Source: Maridesulfovibrio sp. (GTDB lineage Bacteria; Desulfobacterota; Desulfovibrionia; Desulfovibrionales; Desulfovibrionaceae). Taken from it: a stretch of DNA of 64,000 bases. Location of the stretch: positions 3,016,122 to 3,080,121 of the forward strand of contig NZ_OY780933.1 of assembly GCF_963676065.1 (NCBI RefSeq), in the 5' to 3' direction. Positions 17,334 to 26,259 of the stretch are shown here, in pieces. Under the pieces are notes generated by a model. The model searched no databases and was not told the origin of the DNA. It worked only from the letters and a program-made list of their open reading frames with translations. The position numbers were made by a program, and so were the translations under genes. The stretch's first letter is position 1, and each line of letters begins with the position of its first letter.

Positions 17334-18700
17334 TAATAAAGCTCCAGCTTGGTGGTGAGAGCCTTCTCTATTTTGGGAATATTTTTATGGGTGGAAATAA
17401 TGAGCAATCTGTCATTAGGCTCGATCACGGTGGTTCCAGTGGGAATGATTACATCATCGCCACGCTGGAAACAAAGTATCAATGTCCCCTTAGGCAGATC
17501 GAGTTCCATAATCGGCTTGCCCACAATACCTGATTTTTCCTGTGCGATGGCTTCGAGGGCTTCTGCTTCTTCACCTTTGATTGAAACTGCTGAAATAACT
17601 TTACCCTGTCGCACAAAGTGGAGAATGGAGTTGATGGCTGAAAGTCTCGGGCAGACAAGGTGGTCGATGCCGATGGGTTCAATCAGGGGGATATATGCAA
17701 ATTTATTGATACGGGTGATGGTCTTGCGTACACCGAGATTTTTTGCAAGCAGGCAGGAAAGGATATTCATTTCCTCATCACCTGTCACAGCGATGACCAT
17801 ATCCAGATCACCCACGTTTTCTTCGTTGAGCAGATCTTGATCAGTACCGTCACCGTTAAGGACAATAACGCGGTCCAGTCCCTCGGAAAGTTCGGCACAA
17901 CGTTCGGGGTTATTATCAATCAAGCGGGTATGATATTTTTTTCTGTCTAAAGCCTGTGCGAGGAGATAACCGACGTTTCCGCCGCCCACGATCATTACTT
18001 TCTTGATGGGATCAGAAAGAATTCCGGCACGTTTGAGCAGTGTATTCTGCTGGTCCCTAAGGCATGTAAAATATATGATGTCGCCCTGCTCAATGGTATC
18101 AAGGCCGCCGGGAATGATCAGCTCATTATTACGGACAAGGGCGGCAACAACGACGTCAATATCATCACCGAGGTGTTCACGCATCATCATCAGCTGTACA
18201 CCGACCAGAGGGCTTTCGGCAGGGAGCTTCACACCGATCAGACGAACTTTTCCGCCCACAAAATCATTAATTTCGACCGCACCAGGAACACTCATGACCC
18301 GCATGATGGAGTCTACAACTTCTTCATCCGGATTGATCAGGGTGTCAATGTGCAGATCACCTTCTGTAAACATGTCCGCATACCGAGTGTAATCTTCTTT
18401 CCTGATTCTTGCGAGCTTGATAATTTCGGGGTTAAGCCTGTTAGCAAAAAAAGTAGCCAACAGGTTTATTTCATCCTTATCTGTCACAGCCAAAAGGATA
18501 TCAGCTTCATCGACACCGGCCTTTTCAAGAATTTCAGGACTGGAACCGGAACCTTGAAGCGTCTGTACATCCAGAGAATCAGAAACTTTGCTAAGAGCCT
18601 TGGAGTTCATGTCGATAACGACAACTTCCTTGTTTTCACCGGAAAGACGTCTGGCAACATTGAACCCAACTTCCCCGGCTCCCACTATGATAACTCTCAA
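17333..18700 (-). CDS. trkA: Trk potassium uptake regulator TrkA
   Basis: Cytoplasmic NAD(H)-binding gating subunit for TrkH. 455 residues in two RCK repeats: the first Rossmann motif VGAGEVGFNVARR at 5-17 with its TrkA_C domain (about 145-220), the second VGGGNVGYLLAQAL at about 240 with a C-terminal TrkA_C (about 370-455). Translation starts at a TTG (18700): AAGGAG lies six bases upstream and the very next codons begin the conserved RVIIVGAGEVG, leaving no alternative. It is the first gene of the trkA-trkH pair. Confidence 0.95.
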   Translation of the reverse strand: MRVIIVGAGEVGFNVARRLSGENKEVVVIDMNSKALSKVSDSLDVQTLQGSGSSPEILEKAGVDEADILLAVTDKDEINLLATFFANRLNPEIIKLARIRKEDYTRYADMFTEGDLHIDTLINPDEEVVDSIMRVMSVPGAVEINDFVGGKVRLIGVKLPAESPLVGVQLMMMREHLGDDIDVVVAALVRNNELIIPGGLDTIEQGDIIYFTCLRDQQNTLLKRAGILSDPIKKVMIVGGGNVGYLLAQALDRKKYHTRLIDNNPERCAELSEGLDRVIVLNGDGTDQDLLNEENVGDLDMVIAVTGDEEMNILSCLLAKNLGVRKTITRINKFAYIPLIEPIGIDHLVCPRLSAINSILHFVRQGKVISAVSIKGEEAEALEAIAQEKSGIVGKPIMELDLPKGTLILCFQRGDDVIIPTGTTVIEPNDRLLIISTHKNIPKIEKALTTKLELY

Positions 18701-18823
18701 TAGTTACTCCTTACGTATTACATCTGGCTATAAGCAAAAAAGTACTGTTTAAATCAAGAGTTGTTTATATCTTGAACAATACAATCCGGCAACACCTAGT
18801 TTCTTAAAAACTGCTAATAACGT

Positions 18824-18851
18824 AAAAAGCCCGTCGCACAAGGCGACGGGC
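18824..18851 (-). terminator. rpsT terminator
   Basis: Perfect nine-base stem GCCCGTCGC / GCGACGGGC with a five-base loop, followed on the minus strand by TTTTTAC, 39 bases past the rpsT stop. Confidence 0.9.
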
Positions 18852-18889
18852 TGATTCAATCTTATAAAGACAAAAAACTTTTAAAGGCA

Positions 18890-19153
18890 CTAAGCCATTT
18901 TGTTAACGGCTGCGTTCAGGCGAGAAATCTTGCGTGCTGCGGTGCGCGCATGGATAACTTTTTTGGTTGCAGCTTTATCAAGAACGGAAGTAGCCTTGCG
19001 CAGCGCGGTGGATGCGAGGTTGGTGTCGTTAGCTTCAACAGCTGCACGAACTTCTTTTACAACGTTTTTGATACGGGTACGTACAGTGGTGTTGCGCATG
19101 TTGCGTTTAACGCTCTGACGGTGCCTTTTGAGTGCGGATTTATGGTTCGCCAA
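18890..19153 (-). CDS. rpsT: 30S ribosomal protein S20
   Basis: Binds 16S rRNA early in 30S assembly. 87 residues, basic, with the family opening [17 protein letters not shown] and C-terminal [20 protein letters not shown]. The start codon is TTG at 19153 with TAAGGAG eight bases upstream; no ATG exists in the right place. E. coli rpsT also starts with UUG, where it matters for autoregulation, so this may be conserved. It has its own promoter and terminator and is transcribed alone. Confidence 0.97.
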   Translation of the reverse strand: MANHKSALKRHRQSVKRNMRNTTVRTRIKNVVKEVRAAVEANDTNLASTALRKATSVLDKAATKKVIHARTAARKISRLNAAVNKMA

Positions 19154-19189
19154 GGTATTTCTCCTTAAAATTAAATTTCTATTTTTTAA

Positions 19190-19254
19190 CCCGGTCAGCC
19201 GGGATTACAATCAAACGAAGAGTGTCTTTAACCAATAAACGACTTAACTGTCAA
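19190..19254 (-). promoter_or_regulatory. rpsT promoter and leader hairpin
   Basis: On the minus strand TTGACA (19249-19254) and TTAAAG (19226-19231) are spaced 17 bases. In the leader, CCCGG-CTGA-CCGGG (19190-19203) forms a short stem followed by TTAAAAAATAG, which could serve translational feedback by S20 or weak attenuation. Confidence 0.5.
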
Positions 19255-19323
19255 GGTTAGATAACATTTTTTTCAATGAAAAATCTAGAAAATAATGTTT
19301 TTGCAGACTCTCTTAAAACCGGA

Positions 19324-19343
19324 TTGCAGGATTATACCTGCAA
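19324..19343 (-). other. Hairpin spanning the glyS stop codon
   Basis: TTGCAGG (arm) TATAAT (loop) CCTGCAA (arm) is a perfect seven-base stem with the glyS TAA stop in its loop. It is followed by TCCGGTTTTAAG, so it is at best a weak terminator or a 3-prime stabiliser. Confidence 0.4.
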
Positions 19344-21425
19344 AGCTCCGAAATCAGCCAGTCTGCTCAGTCTGTCTACCAGAGCTTTAAGCAGATTGAG
19401 ACGGTTCATCCTAAGGCCCTTGTCTTCGCAGATAACCATTACATTATCAAAGAAATCGTCGACATAGGAACGCAGTTCGCCGAGGATTGCGAACAGTTTA
19501 GTAAACTCGTCATTTTCCCAGAGTTCCTCAAAACGGGCAGCTGTTTCATCAAGCTTTACGGCGAGATCTTTTTCCTGCGTTTCTTCCAGCTTATCAACTT
19601 CAAAGCCGCCAGTGAGCGACACACCTTGCTCGCTGCCCTGCTTTTTGATGATGTTGGATGCACGCTTGAAAGTAAGAACTGCCTGTTCAAATCCTTCAGT
19701 CTTGGCGAATTCAGCCAGTGCTTCGATCCGTGAAGTGAGAGCGGTCACATCGCGGTACCCTGCTCCGAGAGCTGCATCAACAACCCTTGTCTCGAAGCCT
19801 TTTCCGGTAAAATAAGCACGTAGTCTGTTGGAAATGAACTCACCCAGTTTTTCGAGGAGTTCAGACTTTTCGAGCTTCCATTTGATATCCTTGGAATAGC
19901 CGTCAAAAGCCATTTCCATGATTTCAAGGATGTCCACCCGAAGGTCATATTTTATAATCATGCGCACAATACCCAGAGCGGCACGCCGCAGAGCGTAGGT
20001 ATCATTTGCGCCAGTGGGGATTTTGTTCAGACCGAAACAGCCGACCAGTGTGTCAGCCTTATCGGACATGGAAACAATAACACCGCCAAGGGTGGAAGGC
20101 ACGGGGCTTTCCGGTCCGGCCGGCAGGTACTGTTCATACAGAGCTTTGCAGACAACGTCATCTTCGCCGCATTTGGAAGCGTAGATGCCGCCCATTTTAC
20201 CCTGAAGTTTATCAAATTCGTTAACCATTTCGGAAACAAGGTCAGCCTTGGCAAGACGGCCAGCACGAGCCATTTCGGTCTGCAGGGAAGCATCGGTTTT
20301 ACCGGCTATCAGCGCTGCGAGACGTTCCATTCTGCGGGATTTGTCGCCCATGGAGCCCAAGGGGCCGAGGAAGACTACATTGTCCAGCTTGGCAAGCCAT
20401 GTGTCGAAATCTGTCTTAAGGTCGTTCTTCCAGAAAAAACGGCCGTCTTCCAGTCTGGCACGAAGAACTTTTTCCCATCCTTTGCGGACCAGTTCCATGT
20501 CTTTGGGGACAAGGTTCAAGGTACACAGGAAATGCGGGAGCAGCTCACCGTCTTCCTTCTGGATGCCGAAACATTTCTGGTGGCTTTCCATGCTGGTCAG
20601 CAGAACTTCTTTAGGAAGTTCAAGGAAAGATTCATCAAAGTTACCGATGATGGGCACTGGCAGTTCAACAAGATTGCTGACTTCTTCCAGCAGGGAATCT
20701 TTCCAGACCACGGAACCGCTTAGCTCAGCCGCGAGTTTATTACCTTCATTGCGGACGTGTTCTGCCCTTGCTTCAGGAGAAATGATAATGGAACTTTTAT
20801 CTTTGACCACAGCAAAATAATCATCAGCAGTAGCAACTTCCCAAGGTCCGGCACCCATTACCCGGTGGCCGTAAGTGAGGCGTCCGGAAGGCAGACCAGC
20901 CATTTCAAATTCCACAATGTCGGAACCGAACAGGCAAAGCAACCAGCGCAAAGGACGGCCGAAAGCAAAATCAAGGTTGCCCCATTTCATCTTTTTGGGA
21001 AAAGAGAGCTTCTTGATTGCGGTCACACAAAGTTCAGGCAGAATTGAGATGGTATCACCGCCGCCAACAGTCTTTTTAGCCGCAAGATAATCGCCTTTAG
21101 CTGTTTCAAGGGTGTAAACATCTTCAAGGGCGATTCCCTGAGATTTAATAAAACCCTCAAGAGCTTTAGTGGGATTTCCGTCAGCATCATAAGCAATGCG
21201 TGCGGGAGGTCCGGAAACCTCTTCTTCCACCTTTCTCTGTACTGGTTCCATATCCTTGACGAAAATGGTCAGCCTGCGCGGAGTGGCAAAAGTTTCAACG
21301 CTGGAGTTATCAATCATGCTCTCTTCAAGAAGAGTGCTGAAAATCTTTTTAATATCTATACCCAGCCGGGGAACAAAGCGGGCTGGCATTTCTTCAATTC
21401 CAATTTCAAGTATAAAATCGGCCAT
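19332..21425 (-). CDS. glyS: Glycyl-tRNA synthetase beta subunit
   Basis: The beta chain of the alpha2-beta2 bacterial glycyl-tRNA synthetase, binding tRNA(Gly) and needed for charging. 697 residues, typical. The N-terminus ADFILEIGIEEMPARFVPR is the family signature, KMKWGNLDFAFGRPLRWL (about 142-159) is conserved, an HD-like middle follows, and a DALR-type anticodon-binding helical domain ends the protein. ATG 21425 has GGAAG upstream. It lies 16 bases after glyQ in the same operon. Confidence 0.97.
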   Translation of the reverse strand: MADFILEIGIEEMPARFVPRLGIDIKKIFSTLLEESMIDNSSVETFATPRRLTIFVKDMEPVQRKVEEEVSGPPARIAYDADGNPTKALEGFIKSQGIALEDVYTLETAKGDYLAAKKTVGGGDTISILPELCVTAIKKLSFPKKMKWGNLDFAFGRPLRWLLCLFGSDIVEFEMAGLPSGRLTYGHRVMGAGPWEVATADDYFAVVKDKSSIIISPEARAEHVRNEGNKLAAELSGSVVWKDSLLEEVSNLVELPVPIIGNFDESFLELPKEVLLTSMESHQKCFGIQKEDGELLPHFLCTLNLVPKDMELVRKGWEKVLRARLEDGRFFWKNDLKTDFDTWLAKLDNVVFLGPLGSMGDKSRRMERLAALIAGKTDASLQTEMARAGRLAKADLVSEMVNEFDKLQGKMGGIYASKCGEDDVVCKALYEQYLPAGPESPVPSTLGGVIVSMSDKADTLVGCFGLNKIPTGANDTYALRRAALGIVRMIIKYDLRVDILEIMEMAFDGYSKDIKWKLEKSELLEKLGEFISNRLRAYFTGKGFETRVVDAALGAGYRDVTALTSRIEALAEFAKTEGFEQAVLTFKRASNIIKKQGSEQGVSLTGGFEVDKLEETQEKDLAVKLDETAARFEELWENDEFTKLFAILGELRSYVDDFFDNVMVICEDKGLRMNRLNLLKALVDRLSRLADFGALQV

Positions 21426-21441
21426 CTTAGCTTCCGTTTTT

Positions 21442-22314
21442 TTAGTCGTTATTAAGCATGGGGTAGTTCATGTTCTCGCGTTCTTGCGCATACAACTTTG
21501 CGGCTGCGGAAGCGAGATTACGCACTCTGCCGATATAGGTTGCCCTTTCTGTTATGGAAATGGCTCCACGAGCATCAAGCATGTTGAAAGTATGTGAGCA
21601 TTTCAAGCAATACTCGTATGCCGGACGTGTGAGACCAGCTTCGCAGAGTTTCTGGCTTTCTGCTTCAAATTTATCAAAAAGATCAAGCAGCATGGCTGAG
21701 TCACTATACTCAAAGTTGTATGTGGACTGCTCAACCTCATTCTGGTGGAAAATCTGCCCGTAGGTGACTTTATCGTTCCACTTGAGGTCATAAACAGATT
21801 CAACTCCCTGCAGATACATACAGATTCTTTCAAGTCCGTAGGTCAGTTCGACAGATACGGGTTTGAGATCGATTCCGCCCACCTGCTGGAAATAAGTGAA
21901 CTGTGTTACTTCCATACCATTCAACCATACCTCCCAGCCGAGTCCCCATGCGCCGAGGGTGGGAGATTCCCAGTCGTCCTCGACAAAACGGATGTCATGC
22001 TCTGCAGCATCGATGCCGAGAACTTCAAGACTTTTAAGGTACAGATCCTGAACATCATCAGGAGAAGGTTTCAGAATTACCTGGAACTGGAAGTAGTGCT
22101 GGAGCCTGTTAGGGTTTTCACCATAACGGCCGTCTGTAGGACGGCGGGAAGGCTCTACATACGCAGTATTCCACGGCTCAGGACCGATTACGCGAAAAAA
22201 AGTTGAAGGGTTGAATGTACCCGCGCCGACCTCGATATCAAGAGGCTGGACAATGCAGCATCCGTAATCAGACCAGAAGTCCTGAAGTTTGAGTATAACA
22301 TCTTGAAAATTCAT
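21442..22314 (-). CDS. glyQ: Glycyl-tRNA synthetase alpha subunit
   Basis: Catalytic class II alpha chain that activates glycine. 290 residues. [21 protein letters not shown] near the start, [36 protein letters not shown] (motif 2 region, about 55-90) and ELTYGLERI (motif 3, about 160) identify it. ATG 22314 follows AGAGGAATTTG; an in-frame TTG at 22335 is less likely. A terminator and a promoter candidate separate it from recO, so glyQ-glyS form their own unit. Confidence 0.97.
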   Translation of the reverse strand: MNFQDVILKLQDFWSDYGCCIVQPLDIEVGAGTFNPSTFFRVIGPEPWNTAYVEPSRRPTDGRYGENPNRLQHYFQFQVILKPSPDDVQDLYLKSLEVLGIDAAEHDIRFVEDDWESPTLGAWGLGWEVWLNGMEVTQFTYFQQVGGIDLKPVSVELTYGLERICMYLQGVESVYDLKWNDKVTYGQIFHQNEVEQSTYNFEYSDSAMLLDLFDKFEAESQKLCEAGLTRPAYEYCLKCSHTFNMLDARGAISITERATYIGRVRNLASAAAKLYAQERENMNYPMLNND

Positions 22315-22399
22315 CAAATTCCTCTCGTCTAGCAAACAAACATTTGTATTGATTCATTCTTCCTCAAGCGCTTCAATACGGGCGAAGAAGAATGTCCGG

Positions 22400-22428
22400 T
22401 TTACAAACAAAAAAGCAGGACAAATCAA
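22400..22428 (-). promoter_or_regulatory. Candidate glyQS promoter
   Basis: On the minus strand TTGATT (22423-22428) and TGTAAA (22400-22405) are spaced 17 bases; the -35 lies inside the recO terminator loop. Confidence 0.35.
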
Positions 22429-22438
22429 GTTTATCCTG
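22408..22438 (-). terminator. Terminator after recO
   Basis: On the minus strand CAGGATAAA-CTTGA-TTTGTCCTG (nine pairs, one G-T) is followed by CTTTTTTG. It ends the mfd to recO transcription unit, 34 bases past the recO stop. Confidence 0.75.
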
Positions 22439-22471
22439 AACACGCACTCCACCTGTAAAGGCGGATGAAAT

Positions 22472-23212
22472 TTATATCTTCCTGTAATTGTTGCCTTCCC
22501 AGACCAGCCCCATATGATAGGCCATAAATCGGTCCATTACGGAAAAGCACTCCTGCCGGATTTGCGCCGGAAGCTGCAACGATATCCAGCTTTCTGGTCC
22601 GGTATCCTGAATCCACGCCAGTGTCCTGACGGTTCCGGGACTTACAGTCTCCCCTTCTCTACCGTCGGTGCAGTCCAGACATCTGATCTGCCCTTTTTCT
22701 ATATTAAAGACGACGGGACGGGAACTGAACAAAGGTTTGCCGCATTGAGCGCAAATTGTAAAGTCAGGATTGTAACCTTGTTCAAAAGCGACCTTCGCCC
22801 GGAAGAAAAGGGGGAAAAAATCATCCGGCTCCGCTTCTTCTATTACGTCCAGCGTTTCGGTCAACAAATCAAAAACAGCGCGGTTTCCATCACGCTCCAG
22901 AACCGCAGACTCAATAAATTTAAAACAATTGGCAGCGAGTCCCATTTTGCGAAAGTCAGACCGGATTCCCGGATAGCCTTTGACCAGACTCCCTTCCTGC
23001 AGGACCTGATAAGTTCCTGTTTTGTTAGCGCCAGTTTTAAAGAGCACCTGCGAAAACGGCTCCAGACATCCACCGAATCTGCGGCGGCTTCGGCTGCCTC
23101 CGAAGGCAAACGCGTTTTGTACTCCCCTTGTAGAGGACATAAAACGCACCCAGATATCATTTTCCTTAAATTTACCGGTCTTCAGTATGATAACTTTTTC
23201 AGTCAGTTCCAT
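22472..23212 (-). CDS. recO: DNA repair protein RecO
   Basis: Recombination mediator that, with RecR, loads RecA on SSB-coated single-stranded DNA. About 246 residues. The N-terminal OB-fold begins ELTEKVIILKTGKFKENDIWV. The helical middle contains the zinc site CAQCGKPLF...CLDC (about 155-180). ATG 23212 is used, but the ribosome-binding site is weak, and a TTG one codon earlier is possible. It is the last gene of the mfd-led unit, 30 bases after the RodZ-like gene, and is followed by a terminator. Confidence 0.92.
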   Translation of the reverse strand: MELTEKVIILKTGKFKENDIWVRFMSSTRGVQNAFAFGGSRSRRRFGGCLEPFSQVLFKTGANKTGTYQVLQEGSLVKGYPGIRSDFRKMGLAANCFKFIESAVLERDGNRAVFDLLTETLDVIEEAEPDDFFPLFFRAKVAFEQGYNPDFTICAQCGKPLFSSRPVVFNIEKGQIRCLDCTDGREGETVSPGTVRTLAWIQDTGPESWISLQLPAQIRQECFSVMDRFMAYHMGLVWEGNNYRKI

Positions 23213-23242
23213 CAAGATTCACGACCGTACCGGAAAAGCGCT

Positions 23243-24103
23243 CTACTGAGCTGCCGGGAATTCCAGATCTTTAACCTTTCCCTTTGGCGCGTCAAATTTA
23301 AAAGGTTTGCCGTCCGAAACAATTTCAACTCCTCCACCGTTACCGAGTCTTATCTGCAAAGACTTTTTGTACGGCATCGAAATATTGTCACCTTCCTGAA
23401 GAACATATTCCTTGGCTTCACCATCGACAACAGCTCTCAACCAGCAGGTTTCACCGGGTTTAACTGTGATGGAGACAACATTCTTTAAAGGAGCTGCTAC
23501 CGGCTGTTCTTCCACAGCAGGCTGCTCAACAGCTGGTTCAGGTGTACTTTCCGTTACTGCTTCAGCTACTTCAGGTTCTGTTGCTGCTGGTTCTGATTCT
23601 GTGATTTCAACTTTTTCTTCAACCACGGGAGCCGCAGGTTCGGCGGCCGCACTCTCTTCATGCGCCTCTTCCGCAACAACCGCAACGGCTACTTTCTCGG
23701 CAGATTTGCCGCTAAAAATGGAATTATCGTGCAGATAATAAATCAGGCCGCCGACTATAGCAGCCAGAATTAAAACCAGAAAAATTGTACCGGCAGAACT
23801 TTTTTTAGGCTCCGGTCCATACTCAGGTGAATTAAATTCATCTGTTGCAGAATCAGGTCTTCCAGACGACATAAATCGCGAAAATTCTTCACCTATTTCA
23901 TCTGCATCAAGCCCAAGGGCTTTAGCATAATTCTTTATAAATCCTTTGGCATAAACCTCATGTGGAAATTCATCCTGGTTGCCGCATTCAATAGCAACAA
24001 TATTGATACGACTGACTTTTGTGATCTCCATAATCTGTTCTATAGTCAGCCCTTGGCGTTCTCTTTCCTCTTTTAAACGGGAACCTAGCTCTTTCAAATC
24101 CAT
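23243..24103 (-). CDS. RodZ-like HTH membrane protein
   Basis: Bitopic protein of 286 residues. A cytoplasmic xenobiotic-response-type helix-turn-helix domain (about 3-75) is followed by one membrane helix (about 105-124), an Ala/Glu/Pro/Val-rich periplasmic linker (about 135-205), and a C-terminal DUF4115 beta domain (about 208-286). This is the layout of RodZ, which ties MreB to the wall-synthesis machinery. Deltaproteobacterial members are divergent, so a cell-shape role is likely but not certain. It lies between the SurA-like chaperone and recO. Confidence 0.82.
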   Translation of the reverse strand: MDLKELGSRLKEERERQGLTIEQIMEITKVSRINIVAIECGNQDEFPHEVYAKGFIKNYAKALGLDADEIGEEFSRFMSSGRPDSATDEFNSPEYGPEPKKSSAGTIFLVLILAAIVGGLIYYLHDNSIFSGKSAEKVAVAVVAEEAHEESAAAEPAAPVVEEKVEITESEPAATEPEVAEAVTESTPEPAVEQPAVEEQPVAAPLKNVVSITVKPGETCWLRAVVDGEAKEYVLQEGDNISMPYKKSLQIRLGNGGGVEIVSDGKPFKFDAPKGKVKDLEFPAAQ

Positions 24104-24192
24104 ACGACCCTCTCGATAAAATCTGGCAGTAATGTTTTCGTTGTCGAAAGCCGCCTTAAAGACGACTTAATTCCGCTACAGTTCTCCCCGAA

Positions 24193-25131
24193 TTATTTAA
24201 TCTCAATAACAGCTTTTTCCCTAAGCTTTTTAATAAAATCTTCAAATACTTCGTTTTGTTTTTGACGATACAGGCGATTATAAATTTCCTCTTTACTATC
24301 TTCAAAGGAAGACTGCTCAGCATGGGCATATGAATCCAGTTTGAGCAGCGCCTTGGATTTCTGTACATCAAAAACTTTACTTATTCCACCGGGTTTGAGG
24401 CCTTCAAGTGCTTCGTGCCAGGTCTGGGCAAGATCTCCCCATTCAAGGACTCCAAGATCGCCGCCGCTGCCCATTCCGGGACCGGTTGTGTATTTATCCG
24501 CAGCATCTTCAAAGCTGATTTTACCGTCAACAATCTGTTCGCGGACATCTTCCGCTGATGTAGTTGCCGGAAAAAGGATAAGTTTCAGGTGAACACTTTT
24601 AGCAACCTCACCCTGATCTGACTGAGTACTGTTCCATGCTGCCTTGATCTCATCGTCTGTAACTACAACTTTGTTCTTTACTTTGTAGGAAAGTAAACGG
24701 TGTTTGCGGATATCTTTTCCGATTTTTTCTTTAAATTTGCTAAGAGTGGTCTTTTGGAGAGCAAGCTGACGTTCAAATTCTTCATCATTCAGATTGCTGT
24801 TTTCTTTGATGGATTTAATTTCGTTTGCAATGTCTTGATCCGAAACTTCAATTTTGAGTCTTTTGCTTTCCTGATCAATTATCATTTCATTAATCAGACG
24901 GTCAAGTATCTGCTTGCGGACCTTTTTAAGCTGTTCCATTTCAACTGCTGACAGTTCTTTTCCGTCAAACTGCTTCATGATAGGGGCCAGCTTTCTATTA
25001 AGTTCGTACATAGTAACAATTTCACCGTTCACAACGGCAACAATACCATCAACAACCTTTTCTTCTGCATTGGCAATCGAGGCGAAGCAAATGGTAGTAC
25101 AGATCAGAATACTGGCAATAATGCGCTTCAA
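24193..25131 (-). CDS. SurA-like periplasmic peptidyl-prolyl isomerase
   Basis: 312 residues with a signal peptide ending around residue 22 (SIANA before EEK). A SurA N-terminal chaperone domain (about 25-150) starts VVDGIVAVVNGEIVTMYELNRKL. One PpiC/parvulin domain follows (about 175-270, GPGMGSGGDLGVLEWGDLAQ). SurA-type proteins escort outer-membrane proteins across the periplasm. Translation starts at TTG 25131 with GGAG eight bases upstream; the next codons encode the Lys-Arg of the signal peptide. It follows a lipoprotein PpiC gene, so two related chaperones are in series. Confidence 0.88.
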   Translation of the reverse strand: MKRIIASILICTTICFASIANAEEKVVDGIVAVVNGEIVTMYELNRKLAPIMKQFDGKELSAVEMEQLKKVRKQILDRLINEMIIDQESKRLKIEVSDQDIANEIKSIKENSNLNDEEFERQLALQKTTLSKFKEKIGKDIRKHRLLSYKVKNKVVVTDDEIKAAWNSTQSDQGEVAKSVHLKLILFPATTSAEDVREQIVDGKISFEDAADKYTTGPGMGSGGDLGVLEWGDLAQTWHEALEGLKPGGISKVFDVQKSKALLKLDSYAHAEQSSFEDSKEEIYNRLYRQKQNEVFEDFIKKLREKAVIEIK

Positions 25132-25151
25132 TTCAATATCTCCTGAAATAT

Positions 25152-25174
25152 AAAAATACCGGAAACAATCCGGT
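25152..25174 (-). terminator. Weak terminator or attenuator before the SurA-like gene
   Basis: On the minus strand ACCGGA-TTGTT-TCCGGT, a six-base perfect stem, is followed by ATTTTTAT and then the SurA-like gene's ribosome-binding site. It may partly stop transcription coming from mfd and the lipoprotein gene. Confidence 0.5.
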
Positions 25175-25264
25175 CATATGATCAAAATTTCCGTATGCCG
25201 CCAAGAATAAGGCCAGCATCGGTGATTCCTATGCCTAACTAAACCCTTTCACAGAACTATGCAA

Positions 25265-26227
25265 CTATTGAGCTTTTGCTGCTTCAATGGGGCTATTTTT
25301 ATGATCGTTATTTTCTTTTTCCGGTAGCAGTTCTTTACTGATTTTTATTTCTGAAGTCGCAATTTTGTCCTTCAGCCATGCCTCAAATTTTTCTTCCAGC
25401 ATTTTTTCCAGCAGCACTTTTTCCACTGCGGGATAAGCTTGGAGAGGAGTAAGTAACGTAGCTTTTTTACTTTCTTTAAGAATCAGGCATAAAAATTCAT
25501 TTTTCTGAGTTATTACGGAAGTGGCTTCACCGACTTCAAGCGGGTCTACAAGAGCTTTCCAGCCGGCGGGAATCTGTCCGCTTCTGATCCATATTTCCCG
25601 AACTGAAACTTCACGTAGTTTTGCAGATATTTCAGCCGGGGAAAAGCCTTCACGGTATAGCTTTACTCCCTTTAGCACCAGATCTTTGCTTAACCCTTTA
25701 ACCATAACAAACCGGAATCCGGCGGGCATGTAAAAATCAGAAAGATGGGTCCGGTAATAATTCTCGGCGACTTTGTAATCAATCTTGATTTCGGGGCGCA
25801 GAACATCATGATAAAATTTATTCATTACCAACTGATATTTCAGCTGTGACCGCCATTGATTAATATCGATATATTCTTCAATGAGAATCTGTTCAAAAGA
25901 ATCATCCGGATAATCAGAACGGACTTCGTTTTCAGCATCCTTTAACTCTTTAGCGGAAACAGGAATGTTTCTTTGCTCCAGTTCCTGTGAAACCAATTCC
26001 TGAACAATCAGGTCTCCGAGTATCTGGCCGTATTCTTCACGAACCTGTGCAACGGAAGGGACAAATTCTCCGTTTCCTTCGTGGCTGAGGTCATATTTGT
26101 ATTCCAACTGGGTCAGGTAAATCGGTTTACCGTTTACCCGTGCAACAACTCCCGGCTCTTCATTTTTATTTTGGCAGCCTGAAAGTATAAAACAGGCCAA
26201 TAGTACGGTGAGAAGTATTTTTTTCAT
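25265..26227 (-). CDS. PpiC-type peptidyl-prolyl isomerase lipoprotein
   Basis: 320 residues. The signal sequence ends in lipobox LSGC (Cys18), so it is probably anchored to a membrane. A SurA-N-like region (about 28-150) and a parvulin-like domain (about 175-275) are present; the latter is divergent and may have lost isomerase activity. The C-terminus is Lys/Glu-rich. It probably assists folding of outer-membrane or secreted proteins alongside the SurA-like protein downstream. It begins 32 bases after the mfd stop and its ribosome-binding site is weak. Confidence 0.82.
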   Translation of the reverse strand: MKKILLTVLLACFILSGCQNKNEEPGVVARVNGKPIYLTQLEYKYDLSHEGNGEFVPSVAQVREEYGQILGDLIVQELVSQELEQRNIPVSAKELKDAENEVRSDYPDDSFEQILIEEYIDINQWRSQLKYQLVMNKFYHDVLRPEIKIDYKVAENYYRTHLSDFYMPAGFRFVMVKGLSKDLVLKGVKLYREGFSPAEISAKLREVSVREIWIRSGQIPAGWKALVDPLEVGEATSVITQKNEFLCLILKESKKATLLTPLQAYPAVEKVLLEKMLEEKFEAWLKDKIATSEIKISKELLPEKENNDHKNSPIEAAKAQ

Positions 26228-26259
26228 AAAAAATCCGAATAAACCGTCATGCGGTAAAG

